IMG/VR virus record: IMGVR_UViG_3300038834_000178 | Span: 1-23,738 of that record | DNA: 23,738 nt | Origin: a virus | Reading direction: 5' to 3' (one strand) | Shown here: positions 5,937 to 15,228 of the stretch, piece by piece | Layout of the letters: each line of letters begins with the position of its first letter | Numbering within the stretch: position 1 is the stretch's first letter | Notes under the pieces: generated by a model | The model's input: the letters and a program-made list of their open reading frames with translations, nothing else | Databases searched by the model: none | What the model was told of the DNA's origin: nothing | Translations under genes and position numbers: made by a program

Positions 5937-6542
5937 ATGAAGGCCGTATATCATTTTATGATAAGTGTCCCAAAGAAATTTGAGGACACTTTAAAGCTTG
6001 GGGATAAAGAGATATTCCTAGAAAGTAAATTTAACGAGTTTGAGCATAGGATCTCCTATGGAGAAATTATATCTACACCGATGAAACATCCAGAGCTAAA
6101 GTGTAAGCCTGGTGACACCCTTATATTTCACCATCACGTAACAACAAATCCAGCGTTAGACTTAGGAGAAGACAAGTATCTTGTTCTTTACGATCCAGTA
6201 AACGGAAGGATGAGTCAAGCGATAGCATATAGAGATAAAGATTCTGGAGAGTTGCATATGCTTTCTGACTGGCTTTTCGTTTTACCTGTAGACGAAAGAG
6301 AAGATGAGATTTCTGAAAGCGGTATCATTATGGAGCTTGCTACACAGAAAGAACTTGCTGATGAGGCAGAAATATATATGCCTCATCCAGAGTTAGAAGC
6401 TCAAGGTGTAAAGCCAGGTGATATTGTAGGTTTTGATAAAAACTCTGACTATAAAATAAAGCTAGATAACGGCGATGTTGTTTATAGAATGAGAGTAGAC
6501 GATATAAGCTATGTCAAAGTTTACGACGGAGAGTGCAGCTAA
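5937..6542 (+). CDS. Tandem GroES-like co-chaperonin
   Basis: A 201-residue protein that looks like two fused GroES-like domains. Half 2 (about 108-197) has DWLFVLPVDE, a mobile-loop-like EISESGIIM (124-132; GroES has a GIVL-type loop that docks on GroEL), GVKPGDIVGF (157-166, GroES vGDiVlF) and VVYRMRVDDISYV (181-193, GroES final strand). Half 1 repeats the plan: EIFLES (25-30), YGEIISTPMKHPEL (41-54), KPGDTLIF (57-64), YLVLYD. The matching blocks EI..P..HPEL..KPGD in both halves point to duplication. Phage GroES analogues such as T4 gp31 team with host GroEL to fold capsid protein; the same role fits here. The 3' end overlaps the next gene by 32 bases. Family call is by eye. Confidence 0.72.
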   Translation: MKAVYHFMISVPKKFEDTLKLGDKEIFLESKFNEFEHRISYGEIISTPMKHPELKCKPGDTLIFHHHVTTNPALDLGEDKYLVLYDPVNGRMSQAIAYRDKDSGELHMLSDWLFVLPVDEREDEISESGIIMELATQKELADEAEIYMPHPELEAQGVKPGDIVGFDKNSDYKIKLDNGDVVYRMRVDDISYVKVYDGECS

Positions 6543-6795
6543 AAGGCTTATGTCTTCTATGGAGCAGGCCATAGACAATATGATCAGTGAAATAAAAAAA
6601 CCTGTTGATCAAGAAATCAATGGTAGCGCACGTAAAGCTGAGTTGCAGTCTATAAAGCAAACTGCTATTGATTGTAAAGAGCTTCTTATAGAACGTCAGA
6701 AGTTAGAGCAGATGTTAAAAGATCTTTCTAGTAACGGGCAAATAGAAGAAGAGGCTGATTACAGTAGCGGTTTTGCAGAACGTTTTTCTAAATAA
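6511..6795 (+). CDS. Helical protein before terminase, candidate small terminase subunit
   Basis: A 94-residue almost all-helical protein. Residues 1-40 (SAAKRLMSSMEQAIDNMI) and 40-72 (KAELQSIKQTAIDCKELLIERQKLEQML) suggest a helical hairpin or coiled coil, and the end is SSGFAERFSK. There is no recognisable helix-turn-helix. Small terminase subunits are often short, oligomeric and encoded directly before the large subunit, and this gene overlaps the terminase start by one base (TAATG). That makes the role plausible, but it rests on position alone. It also overlaps the GroES-like gene by 32 bases. Confidence 0.75.
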   Translation: MSKFTTESAAKRLMSSMEQAIDNMISEIKKPVDQEINGSARKAELQSIKQTAIDCKELLIERQKLEQMLKDLSSNGQIEEEADYSSGFAERFSK

Positions 6796-8933
6796 TGCTT
6801 ATCGATGTTAATGAATATGATGAGCAAGCTGTTGGCATATGCCCCGATGGTACGCAGGGTAAAGTTATCACAATTAGTGGTCTACACATTATGCTTCCCA
6901 AACAACCAGCCGATTCCGATATTGCCTTCTACGACCTTCCGCAGGAGGAGCAATATTGGAGGCGTCAAGAACTACCCAAAGAGTTGCTTAGGATTCGCAG
7001 TATGGACGAGTGGATGGAGGCGCCGAGCGAGTTTAGAAAAAGGTTTCGTCCGTATATCGAAGAAGAATTTAGACGTAGGCGTCAGGGTTTTTGGTTTTAT
7101 AATAACGGCACACCTGTCTATATATCGGGGCGTCATTACATGTTCCTACAGTGGTCTAGAATAGATATAGGCTATCCGTCGTATCTTTCTTACCAACGTG
7201 AAATCTATCTACACATGGCTGCATGCGAGTCTGATCCTCGCTGTATCGGTCAGCTATATACTAAGTGTCGTCGCTCTGGCTATACCAATATCTGTGCTTC
7301 TGTTCTTGTGGACGAAGCTACACAGGTTAAAGACAAGCTTTTGGGTATACAGTCGAAAACTGGTAAAGACGCTCAGGAAAATATTTTTATGAAAAAGGTA
7401 GTTCCGATTTTTAAATCGTACCCTTTCTTCTTTAAACCTATACAGGACGGTACTACAAACCCACGTATGGAACTAGCTTTTCGAGAGCCATCAAAACGTA
7501 TAACAAAAAACAATAAAACCTCTGCAAAAGGTGAGGCGTTAAATACGATCATCAATTGGAAGAATACCACTAACAATGCGTATGACGGAGAAAAGTTGCA
7601 TTTACTGTATCTCGATGAGGCAGGTAAGTGGGAAAAGCCAACCGATATAAAGGAGGCTTGGAGGATACAAAGGACTTGCCTTATTGTAGGTAGAAAGATA
7701 GTGGGTAAGTCCTTGGTTGGTAGTACAGTAAACCCCATGGACAAAGGTGGTAAGCAGTATAAAAAGTTATGGGAAGATTCTGATCCGTGTATGCGTAACG
7801 CTAACGGAAGAACTGTGTCTGGGTTGTATAGACTGTTCATACCAGCTTATGATGCGCTAGAAGGATTTTTTGATATTCACGGAAATCCCGTTATAGAAGA
7901 TCCTAAGTCTCCAGTCGAAGGTATCGATGGAGAGCTAGTAGCTTTTGGCTCTAAGACTTTTTTAAAAAACGAAAGGTCTGCTATGAAAACTGATGCTAGG
8001 GAACTTAATGAGTTTATACGTCAGTTCCCGTTTTCTCCTGAAGAAGCTTTTAGAGATAGTATAGAGGGTAGCCTGTTTAATATAGGAAAGATCTATGAGC
8101 AGATAGAGCACAATGACGGGCTGTACCCTAACCCTATAGTTCAAGGAAACTTTGTATGGGTAGCTGGAAAGCGTGATGGAAAGGTTGCTTTTAGGCCTAT
8201 GGCTGACGGTAGGTGGAGGGTAGCATGGATGCCTCCAGCGGAAATGCAAAACAAAAGGGTTTTAGAAAGGGGTAAGCTTATAGCGCCAAACGCTTCATTC
8301 GGCTGTGGGGGTGTCGACTCTTACGATCTTGATGCTACTGTTGACGGTAGAGGATCTAAGGGTGCATGTCATTTGTTTAACAAGTTCAATATGGTGCATC
8401 CCTCTAATATGTTTGTTGCAGAATATGTAAGTCGACCTCCTATGGCCAAGATTTTTTATGAGGATATACTTATGGCTTCTTTCTTTTACGGATATCCTTT
8501 ACTTATAGAAAATAATAAATATGGGATCGTTAGATATTTTGAAGAACGTGGTTATGACGGTTATGTATTGGATAGACCAGATCACTTAAAATCATCTAGT
8601 TACAGCAGTAACGTTAAAACAAAAGGCATCCCGTCTAACTCACAAGATGTACTCCAAGCTCATGCTCAAGCTGTAGAAGATTATATTCATCAACATGTGG
8701 GGTATAATGAAGAAGGGGATATGGGAAGGATGTATTTTAATCGCACGCTAGAAGACTGGATAGGTTTTAAAATAAATGATAGAACAAAGTATGACCTTAC
8801 GATAAGTTCTGGCCTGGCTTTGCTTGCTTCTCAAAAGGTAGAAAAGAAAATAAAAAAGAGTAATTTTGAAGAGAAAACTTTTTTCAGAAAATACAAATAC
8901 AACTCTTCAGGCCCCTCAATTCTAAAAAAGTGA
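6795..8933 (+). CDS. terL: Terminase large subunit
   Basis: A 712-residue DNA-packaging motor. ATPase part: a terminase-type Walker A, KCRRSGYT at 157-164; Walker B with catalytic Glu, LHLLYLDEAG at 268-277 (Asp274, Glu275); coupling motif GSTVNP at 309-314. Nuclease part (RNase H-like): VDSYD at 507-511, acidic Glu543 in VAEYVSRP, and late Asp667 in YDLTISSGLAL. PFSPEEAFRDS at 412-422 is a typical terminase linker region. It cuts concatemeric phage DNA and pumps it into the prohead through the portal encoded next. The N-terminal 150 residues are longer than in small terminases. The last 25 residues are Lys-rich. The stop (8933) lies 7 bases before the next late-type promoter. Confidence 0.93.
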   Translation: MLIDVNEYDEQAVGICPDGTQGKVITISGLHIMLPKQPADSDIAFYDLPQEEQYWRRQELPKELLRIRSMDEWMEAPSEFRKRFRPYIEEEFRRRRQGFWFYNNGTPVYISGRHYMFLQWSRIDIGYPSYLSYQREIYLHMAACESDPRCIGQLYTKCRRSGYTNICASVLVDEATQVKDKLLGIQSKTGKDAQENIFMKKVVPIFKSYPFFFKPIQDGTTNPRMELAFREPSKRITKNNKTSAKGEALNTIINWKNTTNNAYDGEKLHLLYLDEAGKWEKPTDIKEAWRIQRTCLIVGRKIVGKSLVGSTVNPMDKGGKQYKKLWEDSDPCMRNANGRTVSGLYRLFIPAYDALEGFFDIHGNPVIEDPKSPVEGIDGELVAFGSKTFLKNERSAMKTDARELNEFIRQFPFSPEEAFRDSIEGSLFNIGKIYEQIEHNDGLYPNPIVQGNFVWVAGKRDGKVAFRPMADGRWRVAWMPPAEMQNKRVLERGKLIAPNASFGCGGVDSYDLDATVDGRGSKGACHLFNKFNMVHPSNMFVAEYVSRPPMAKIFYEDILMASFFYGYPLLIENNKYGIVRYFEERGYDGYVLDRPDHLKSSSYSSNVKTKGIPSNSQDVLQAHAQAVEDYIHQHVGYNEEGDMGRMYFNRTLEDWIGFKINDRTKYDLTISSGLALLASQKVEKKIKKSNFEEKTFFRKYKYNSSGPSILKK

Positions 8934-8940
8934 AAAACAG

Positions 8941-8949
8941 TATATTTGC
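8941..8949 (+). promoter_or_regulatory. Putative phage late promoter, TATATTTGC copy 3
   Basis: TATATTTGC sits in the 37-base gap between terminase and portal. No TTG lies 17-23 bases upstream, which is inside the end of terL. Expected transcription start is near 8953, giving a leader of about 18 bases. It would drive the long portal-fibre-envelope unit to 19670. Confidence 0.6.
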
Positions 8950-8970
8950 AGATATGACAACTGAAGCATA

Positions 8971-11421
8971 ATGGAGTACGGACAAAGTAAAGGAACATAC
9001 GGCAACTTCCCAGATCCATTTGCAAGTCCCATAGAAAAGGCTTCAAATGAATACGGACTGAAATACGCTAAAGCTATCCACGGTCAGTGGGGCTCTGGCG
9101 AAGACTCTTCATCACTACTAAATCGTAGGATGTATGAGTTTGAAAAAAATAGAGACTACGCTAACGGAACGCAGGATACCTCTATTTATAAACAGATACT
9201 TAACTCTCTTGATCCTAACAATGGTGACGGAACGTTACTTAATATAGACTGGTCCCCTGTACCTATCGTACCTAAGTTTGTAAAGGTCGTTGTAAACAGA
9301 ATACTTTCCCGTAAGCCCTATCCTGCTGTTGAAGCTATAGATCCTATATCTAAGCAAGAAAAAGAAATGCAGAAGGCTAAAATAAACTCTACGATAAAAA
9401 ACAAAAAAGAGTTTACAGAGGCTAAGCAGCTTGGATTAACTATGGAGCTTGATCCAGAAAGCGTACCAGATACTACTGAGGAAGCAGAAATATTCTTAGA
9501 CGAAAACATAAAGACTAGTGCAGAGATGGCAGCACAGTTGGCTACGTCTCTTACTTTAGATTGGAATGATTTTGATGAGCATATATATAGACGTTGTGTC
9601 AATGATCTTGTTACATGTGGTATAGGTGTTGTTAAAAGAAACAACGATCCCAACTACGGTATTACAGAAGAGTATGTAGATCCTTCATTCTTCGTACATA
9701 GCTACACTGAAGATCCGAATATGAATGACATCGTTTATGCAGGTCATGTAAAGCGCATGTCTATTATGGATCTCAAGCGTATGGCTGGCGACGAGTTTAC
9801 AGAAAAGGAGTATGAAGAAATGGCTAGAAAGGTTATGCATAAAAGCTATAACGATTCTGGCAAGTTTGCTAGCGGAGGTTACGATAGGAGTGGCAGAAAG
9901 ATGACGTATGGATATGATGACTATCTTATCGACGTATTACAGTTTGAGTTTAAAAGCGTAGACGAAGTTTTCTATGAAAGTAAAGAATCTCAGTTTGGCA
10001 ATGTAGGATTTTATTTTAAGGGTAGCGAGTACAAACCAGTTACTGATTCTGTATACGAAAGGCGGCCATACAAGATGGATGTAGAGACAGTATATGGAGG
10101 GTGCTATATTGTAGATACTGGCAGGTTGTTTAACTACGGTCAACAAAAGAACATCCCTAAAAATGTTCATGATATATCTAAGTGTACACTTTCTTATAGT
10201 ATAGCCTGCACAAATATTAGAAGAATGATGCCTAAGTCTTTGGTAGGTAGCATTACTGGATTTGCTGATCAACTACAATTAACACACTGCAAGATTCAAC
10301 AAGCTATTGCTAAAGCTAAGCCTGATGGATTAATTATAGATATAGAAGGTTTAGAAAACGTGCAGCTAGGCAGGGGTGGCGAGCTAAGTCCTTTAGAGAT
10401 TCAAGATATATACGAGCAGACAGGTATTATGTACTATCGCTCTAAGAATCCAGAGGGAGGTTTCCAAAACCCACCGATACGTTCTATAGAAAATCAGATA
10501 AGAAACATAAACTCTTTTATTAGTTTATACAATCACTACCTACGTATGATTCGTGATGCCACTGGGGTTAACGAAGTTATGGATGCTTCTACTCCAAAAG
10601 GCGATGCTCTTGTGGGTGTGCAGCAGCAGGCTATCGCTGCAGGTAATAACGCATTGTACGATATCACTAATGCTTCTCTTGTTTTATACAAGAAGGTGTG
10701 CTCTGATATTGTTAAGTGTTTACAAATTATACCAGAGGACTCTATACTTTATAGCGTGTATGAAAAGGCTATAGGTAAACATAGCATGGAGATCCTTACG
10801 TCATTTAAAGATCTCCCTATGTACAACTTTGGAGTGAGGGTTGTTAAAACAATGTCTGATGATGACCGTATTTTCTTAGAGCAAAATCTTCAAGCTTCTT
10901 TGGCTCAGAAAGAAATAGATCTAGAGGATGCTATGGCTGTGCGTCAGCTGAAAGATATTGATCAAGCTCAAAAACTTCTTATCGTAAGAAGGAAGAGAAG
11001 GATAAAGATGCTTCAACAGCAGCAGCAGCAAAACATCCAGGCTCAGTCTCAAGCCAATGCTCAAGCAGCTCAAGCTGCTTCTCAAGCTAAGCAGCAAGAG
11101 ATGCAGATGGAAGCTCAACTCGAAGCACAAAAAATACAACTCAAGGGACAGGTAGACGTTCAGGTAGCTCAGGCTATGCATCAGATGAGTATGCAGCTAG
11201 AACAGCTAAAAGCTCAAATAGCTGGAGGAACTCGTTCTGGAGAACAGATGTTTAGAGAGAAACTCGAAACAATGAAGGACGATAGAAAAGACCAGAGGGT
11301 AAAGAAGCAAGCTGTAGAGCAGTCTAAACTTATCTCTCAAAGAAAAGGTGAGCGTGCTCCCTTAGCAGATGTAGAGTCTGACAATCAAGATATACAAAAC
11401 TTTTTACAATCAATGATATGA
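8971..11421 (+). CDS. Portal protein with long Gln/Ala-rich C-terminal tail
   Basis: An 816-residue protein directly after terminase. Residues 45-105 (RRMYEFEKNRDYANGTQD, then IVPKFVKVVVNRILSR) are the usual start of large phage portal/upper-collar proteins; 560-600 (ATGVNEVMDASTPKGDAL, then QQQAIAAGNNALYDI) corresponds to the helical crown-side region. Residues 670-780 form a long Gln/Ala-rich coiled coil that begins with a run of six Gln. The portal forms the dodecameric ring at one capsid vertex through which terminase drives DNA. The length is at the long end for portals, mainly from this tail, which could reach into the capsid or act in assembly. The stop overlaps the next start (ATGA). 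Confidence 0.85.
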   Translation: MEYGQSKGTYGNFPDPFASPIEKASNEYGLKYAKAIHGQWGSGEDSSSLLNRRMYEFEKNRDYANGTQDTSIYKQILNSLDPNNGDGTLLNIDWSPVPIVPKFVKVVVNRILSRKPYPAVEAIDPISKQEKEMQKAKINSTIKNKKEFTEAKQLGLTMELDPESVPDTTEEAEIFLDENIKTSAEMAAQLATSLTLDWNDFDEHIYRRCVNDLVTCGIGVVKRNNDPNYGITEEYVDPSFFVHSYTEDPNMNDIVYAGHVKRMSIMDLKRMAGDEFTEKEYEEMARKVMHKSYNDSGKFASGGYDRSGRKMTYGYDDYLIDVLQFEFKSVDEVFYESKESQFGNVGFYFKGSEYKPVTDSVYERRPYKMDVETVYGGCYIVDTGRLFNYGQQKNIPKNVHDISKCTLSYSIACTNIRRMMPKSLVGSITGFADQLQLTHCKIQQAIAKAKPDGLIIDIEGLENVQLGRGGELSPLEIQDIYEQTGIMYYRSKNPEGGFQNPPIRSIENQIRNINSFISLYNHYLRMIRDATGVNEVMDASTPKGDALVGVQQQAIAAGNNALYDITNASLVLYKKVCSDIVKCLQIIPEDSILYSVYEKAIGKHSMEILTSFKDLPMYNFGVRVVKTMSDDDRIFLEQNLQASLAQKEIDLEDAMAVRQLKDIDQAQKLLIVRRKRRIKMLQQQQQQNIQAQSQANAQAAQAASQAKQQEMQMEAQLEAQKIQLKGQVDVQVAQAMHQMSMQLEQLKAQIAGGTRSGEQMFREKLETMKDDRKDQRVKKQAVEQSKLISQRKGERAPLADVESDNQDIQNFLQSMI

Positions 11422-11777
11422 GTTCAGTAGTAAACCTCGATGTATCCAAAAGATTAGATATCACCTGCAGAAAGGGCGATACGTTTAATCTTGTTATAAA
11501 TGTTACTGACGCTGCTGGCACAGCAGTAGATCTTACTACATACTCTTTTAAAATGGAGGTGCGTGCTACAGATACCTCTGAGGATTCTGTTATAACAGAT
11601 GATCAGTTAACCATTACTGGAACATCTGGCGGTGTTATTACGATTACTATACCAGCAAACGTCATGGCTGGTATTACTAGCGGATTGTATACATACGATT
11701 TACAGACGATAGTATCTGGTGTAACTCAAACATGGCTTCAAGGCGTGTTGCAAGTAAATGAGGATGTTACAGTATGA
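11418..11777 (+). CDS. Ig-like phage neck or baseplate-type protein
   Basis: A 119-residue beta-rich protein. The start VVNLDVSKRLDITCRKGDTF and the pattern of strands (FNLVINVTDAAGTAVDLTTY, SFKMEVRA, GVITITIPANVM, GLYTYDLQTIV) match the Ig-like N-terminal domain of the BppU type of phage baseplate proteins. Here that domain stands alone. Such domains anchor fibres to the virion, and the next gene is a 963-residue fibre whose ATG overlaps this stop (ATGA, 11774-11777). A role as the adaptor for that fibre is an inference from position. Confidence 0.78.
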   Translation: MSSVVNLDVSKRLDITCRKGDTFNLVINVTDAAGTAVDLTTYSFKMEVRATDTSEDSVITDDQLTITGTSGGVITITIPANVMAGITSGLYTYDLQTIVSGVTQTWLQGVLQVNEDVTV

Positions 11778-14665
11778 GCGATATAAACTTAAGCATATCG
11801 ACAGGCACTAATGTGCTTACCCAGGCCGTAGGTAGTGATGAGGTAAACTTAGCTTTGTCTAGCACTACCAATGTGCATACTACAGCTATACAGACGCAGA
11901 ATAATATCTCTATAGATTTAGATGCTTCTGTAACTCCTACTAGTATACTAAACCTTACCGATGTAAACGCATCGTCTATAACAAATGGCCAGCTTTTACA
12001 GTTTGACTCTACTAGCGGTACGTTTTTAAATTCTGATATAAGTTTAAATGAGTTGTCTGATGTTGCCATAACATCAGTTTCTAACAATCAAGTGTTAGCT
12101 TATAATGCTACGTCAGGAAACTTTGTTAATGTAAGCTTAGACTCAGACTCTTTTAATATAGACGCATCACAAATAGCTGTAAATTTAGGTAGCGGCTTTG
12201 AAGGTAGGCTTGTTACAGTAAATAGTGACGGTACTTTAAACGCTGAAAATTTAGCGCTTTATGATACAGGAGGCTCTCAGGGTTTGCAATTAATAAGCAC
12301 CGATCAGGGTGAGCCTAGTATAATTTTAGACAATCGTAATTCATCATCTGCTAATCCTTCTTTTATTCAGTTTAGGAAAGACAAGGGTGCTGCTGGAGCT
12401 GATGGTGACGAAATAGGTAAAATAGATTTTGTATCGGACGATGCAGGGCAAACTATAACTTCGTTTGGTCAGATTCTAGCTGAGGTAGAAGAAGCAGACG
12501 ATAGTGATGAAGCTGGTAAGCTATCGCTAAAAGTTTCTAATGATGGCACACTAACAGACGGTATAGTAATAACAGGTGATAAAAGTACGGCAGGAGAGGT
12601 TGATGTTACAATAGGATCAGGTGCTGCTTCGCTTACTACGGTGGCAGGGGATCTTTCAGTAACAACAGGTCTAACATTAGGTACAGCTTTAACTGTAGCA
12701 AATGGTGGAACGGGAGCTACATCCTTAACAGATAACGCTTTCTTGATGGGTAACGGCACAGGAGCTATTGAAGCCAACCCTCATTTAAAATATAGTGATC
12801 CTGGTCCAAATGTAGATGTGTTTACTTTTGGTGATGACAATTCAGCATCAGTTACAATAACTACAGACAATCAAGCGCCTCTAAACTTAATCGCAAAAAA
12901 TGCTTCAGGAACCACTGATACTGATGGTGGTGATTTAACACTCAGAGCTGGAGGTTCTACTGGTGCTGGAGATCCAGGAGATATTATCTTCCAAGTTTCT
13001 CCAACAACTTCTACAGGTCCAGGTACAACTAACCAAAACATTCCTGTTGAAGTAATGAGGCTTGAGCAGGGATCTCTTACTCTTCAAAGTTCAATTAATA
13101 GTTCCCCATCTTTTATATTAAAAAGCACAGATAGTACTATGAATACTGGTCATAGTATTCAGTTTATTAGAGATGAAGGTGATGCAGGTCAATCTTTAGA
13201 TGTTCTAGGGATAATACAATTTACAGGCGATGATGCTGGTCAAAATCAAACTGACTATGCTAAATTTTTAGTAACTACTGATGTTGCTACTGATGGCCAG
13301 GAGTCTGGCAAGATAGAGCTACAAGTTGCAAGTCACGATGCTGAACTTGTAACAGGCTTGTCTTTGACTGGAGGTGATGCTGAAGATGAGATTGACGTAA
13401 CAATTGGTAGTGGATCTAATTCAGTTACTACTATATCTGGAGACTTAGATATTGATGGAGACAAAATAACAACTGCTGGTAATATAGAAATAGAAACAGG
13501 TGGTAGTGGTAATATAACTTTAGATGCAGCTGGGGATATAGCTTTAGAAGCAGGTGATGGAGACATTACTGCTAACGCTAATTCTTTTATATTAAGCAAT
13601 GATGTAGGCACAAGCTCAAATGAACCTAAACTTACAATACATTCTTTAGATAACACTAATAGCTCTGGTGTTTTAGAGTTTTTCTCCACAAGAGGCACTG
13701 CAGGCACTACTGATGCAAGTGATGGTGATGATCTTGGAAGAATAGATTTTAAAGGTCAAGATGACAGTACTCCTACAGAAAATACATATGCCTCAATACT
13801 TGGTCAAATTGTAGATGCTACTGCTAATAATGAAAAGGGAGAAATAAGATTTACAGTAAGTTCGGGTTATACTTTTACTTCGATTGCCGTTCAAGCTCTT
13901 TTGCTTACAGGAGGTAGTAATGGAAGAGCTGATGTAACTTTAGGTAACACTGTAAGTTCAATGACCACTACAACTGGTGACTTGACTGTTTCTGGTGGGG
14001 ATATTAATGGTCCTACAGATGGTAATTTAAATATTAGCTCTGACGACAACATCCTTTTAACTCTTGACGCAGATAGTGATAGTACTAGTTTTGTAAAAGT
14101 AGTTAGTGGAGCTAGTGATGTTGCTACAATATCTGAAACTGGAAGTATTTTTACGGCTGACACTATAGAGCTAGGGCACGCAACAGATACTACTATAGCT
14201 AGATCAGCTGCTGGCAAAGTTACTATTGAGGGTAACGAAATACAGACAACAAATGTTCACCATCATTTTCTTAATGCTGGATTTTTTATGAGTTTTCCTT
14301 TTTCGAGATTCATACCTTTAAATGGAAGTATTCTTGAACAAAATACATCTACAGCTTCACCAGAGTATACGCACTTTATTTTTCCTTATGATGGGTTTGT
14401 TAAAACTATGTGGTTAAGAAGTGAAACTGATATGGGAAGTACAGAGTTGAAATTGTTTGGAGGTACTGCTGGCAACCAGGTTACTACAGCTAAGGGAGCT
14501 GTTACAGCAACGGTTTCAGCTGAAGGTACGACAGAGTTTGATTTTACTTCTGTAACAAATACGTTTGTTCAAGGTGAATCTATGGCTGTCAGGATAGATC
14601 CAACTGACGATCCAGATGGCGGTCAAAATATTACTATAGAGTTAGTGTTTAACTTAACAACTTAA
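11774..14665 (+). CDS. Large modular tail or appendage fibre
   Basis: A 963-residue Thr/Ser/Gly/Asp-rich, Cys-free fibre. The N-terminal part has two short fibre repeats (near 58-92 and 91-121: ITNGQLLQFDSTSGTF, SNNQVLAYNATSGNF). Three related modules of about 120 residues follow (near 180-296, 444-560, 617-739), each with a G.I.F..DD core and ending in DVTIGSG..S.TT..GDL. A VANGGTGATSL segment at 308-318, typical of phage fibres, lies between modules 1 and 2. The end (826-963) starts HHHFLNAGFFMSF then RFIPLNGSILEQ and looks like a jelly-roll tip, probably the receptor-binding part. It forms a trimeric spike or fibre in the usual model. Confidence 0.82.
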   Translation: MSDINLSISTGTNVLTQAVGSDEVNLALSSTTNVHTTAIQTQNNISIDLDASVTPTSILNLTDVNASSITNGQLLQFDSTSGTFLNSDISLNELSDVAITSVSNNQVLAYNATSGNFVNVSLDSDSFNIDASQIAVNLGSGFEGRLVTVNSDGTLNAENLALYDTGGSQGLQLISTDQGEPSIILDNRNSSSANPSFIQFRKDKGAAGADGDEIGKIDFVSDDAGQTITSFGQILAEVEEADDSDEAGKLSLKVSNDGTLTDGIVITGDKSTAGEVDVTIGSGAASLTTVAGDLSVTTGLTLGTALTVANGGTGATSLTDNAFLMGNGTGAIEANPHLKYSDPGPNVDVFTFGDDNSASVTITTDNQAPLNLIAKNASGTTDTDGGDLTLRAGGSTGAGDPGDIIFQVSPTTSTGPGTTNQNIPVEVMRLEQGSLTLQSSINSSPSFILKSTDSTMNTGHSIQFIRDEGDAGQSLDVLGIIQFTGDDAGQNQTDYAKFLVTTDVATDGQESGKIELQVASHDAELVTGLSLTGGDAEDEIDVTIGSGSNSVTTISGDLDIDGDKITTAGNIEIETGGSGNITLDAAGDIALEAGDGDITANANSFILSNDVGTSSNEPKLTIHSLDNTNSSGVLEFFSTRGTAGTTDASDGDDLGRIDFKGQDDSTPTENTYASILGQIVDATANNEKGEIRFTVSSGYTFTSIAVQALLLTGGSNGRADVTLGNTVSSMTTTTGDLTVSGGDINGPTDGNLNISSDDNILLTLDADSDSTSFVKVVSGASDVATISETGSIFTADTIELGHATDTTIARSAAGKVTIEGNEIQTTNVHHHFLNAGFFMSFPFSRFIPLNGSILEQNTSTASPEYTHFIFPYDGFVKTMWLRSETDMGSTELKLFGGTAGNQVTTAKGAVTATVSAEGTTEFDFTSVTNTFVQGESMAVRIDPTDDPDGGQNITIELVFNLTT
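12311..13990 (+). repeat. Three diverged repeat modules inside the fibre gene
   Basis: The encoded blocks at about 12311-12661, 13103-13453 and 13622-13990 share the order P-S/K-F/L, GxIxF/GRIDF, DD-GQ or DDSTP, E-GKI or KGEI, LTGG, DVT-IGS, TT--GDL. They are diverged at the DNA level, so the duplication is old or the modules were acquired separately. Confidence 0.7.
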
Positions 14666-14669
14666 TACT

Positions 14670-15227
14670 ATGGCATTAGAAAACGCAAGATATACAGCAA
14701 TACATGATAAAACAGGTTCTGATAAAGACAAACTTAAAGATGAGTTTGACGCTGGACATGCCCAAAGACTAGCAGGAAGACCTGATAAAGAGCCTTTAAT
14801 TTCATCTATCATGTATCAGCTTGGATTAATGCAAGAAGAGCTCGATTATCTTAGAGGTATAATAAGTTCTAACAAAGACAAGACTGGTATAACAACAGCT
14901 CAAGCAAATGCTATTACAGCGAACACAGCTAAAACTTCTTTTCCAGGGTTCGGTACAACAAGTTCAACAGCGTTAGCAGGTGATACTACAACTATATCTA
15001 CAACTCAAGCGCAAGCTATAACAGCTAACTCAAAACTTGGGCAAAGGCTTCAAGCTTCAACGCAAGCTAGCCTCACTAAATCAACTGCTATTGAGTTTGG
15101 TGAGTTTACTACAACTGTTTCAGGCAAAACAACAACTTATAGTATACCTATAACAGTAACAGAAACTACTATTGGTGGGAAAGGTAATACTACTATAACT
15201 AAAACAGGATCAATAACATTAACGTAA
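14670..15227 (+). CDS. Small fibre-like protein with ITTAQA repeats
   Basis: A 185-residue protein. Residues 1-70 are charged and helical (DKDKLKDEFDAGHAQRL, then SIMYQLGLMQEELDYLRG). Two copies of a phage-fibre motif follow: GITTAQANAITANTAK (73-88) and ISTTQAQAITANSK (109-122), known from trimeric fibre stalks. Residues 135-185 are Thr-rich beta strands. It probably is a short virion spike or a partner of the 963-residue fibre; a fibre chaperone is also possible. It starts 5 bases after that gene and stops one base before the next one. Confidence 0.75.
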   Translation: MALENARYTAIHDKTGSDKDKLKDEFDAGHAQRLAGRPDKEPLISSIMYQLGLMQEELDYLRGIISSNKDKTGITTAQANAITANTAKTSFPGFGTTSSTALAGDTTTISTTQAQAITANSKLGQRLQASTQASLTKSTAIEFGEFTTTVSGKTTTYSIPITVTETTIGGKGNTTITKTGSITLT

Positions 15228-15228
15228 C

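Noticed and set aside
12469-14217. Several open frames on the minus strand under the fibre gene
   Set aside because: They are Ser/Val/Pro-rich antisense of Thr/Ser/Gly repeats, with no promoter or start context.
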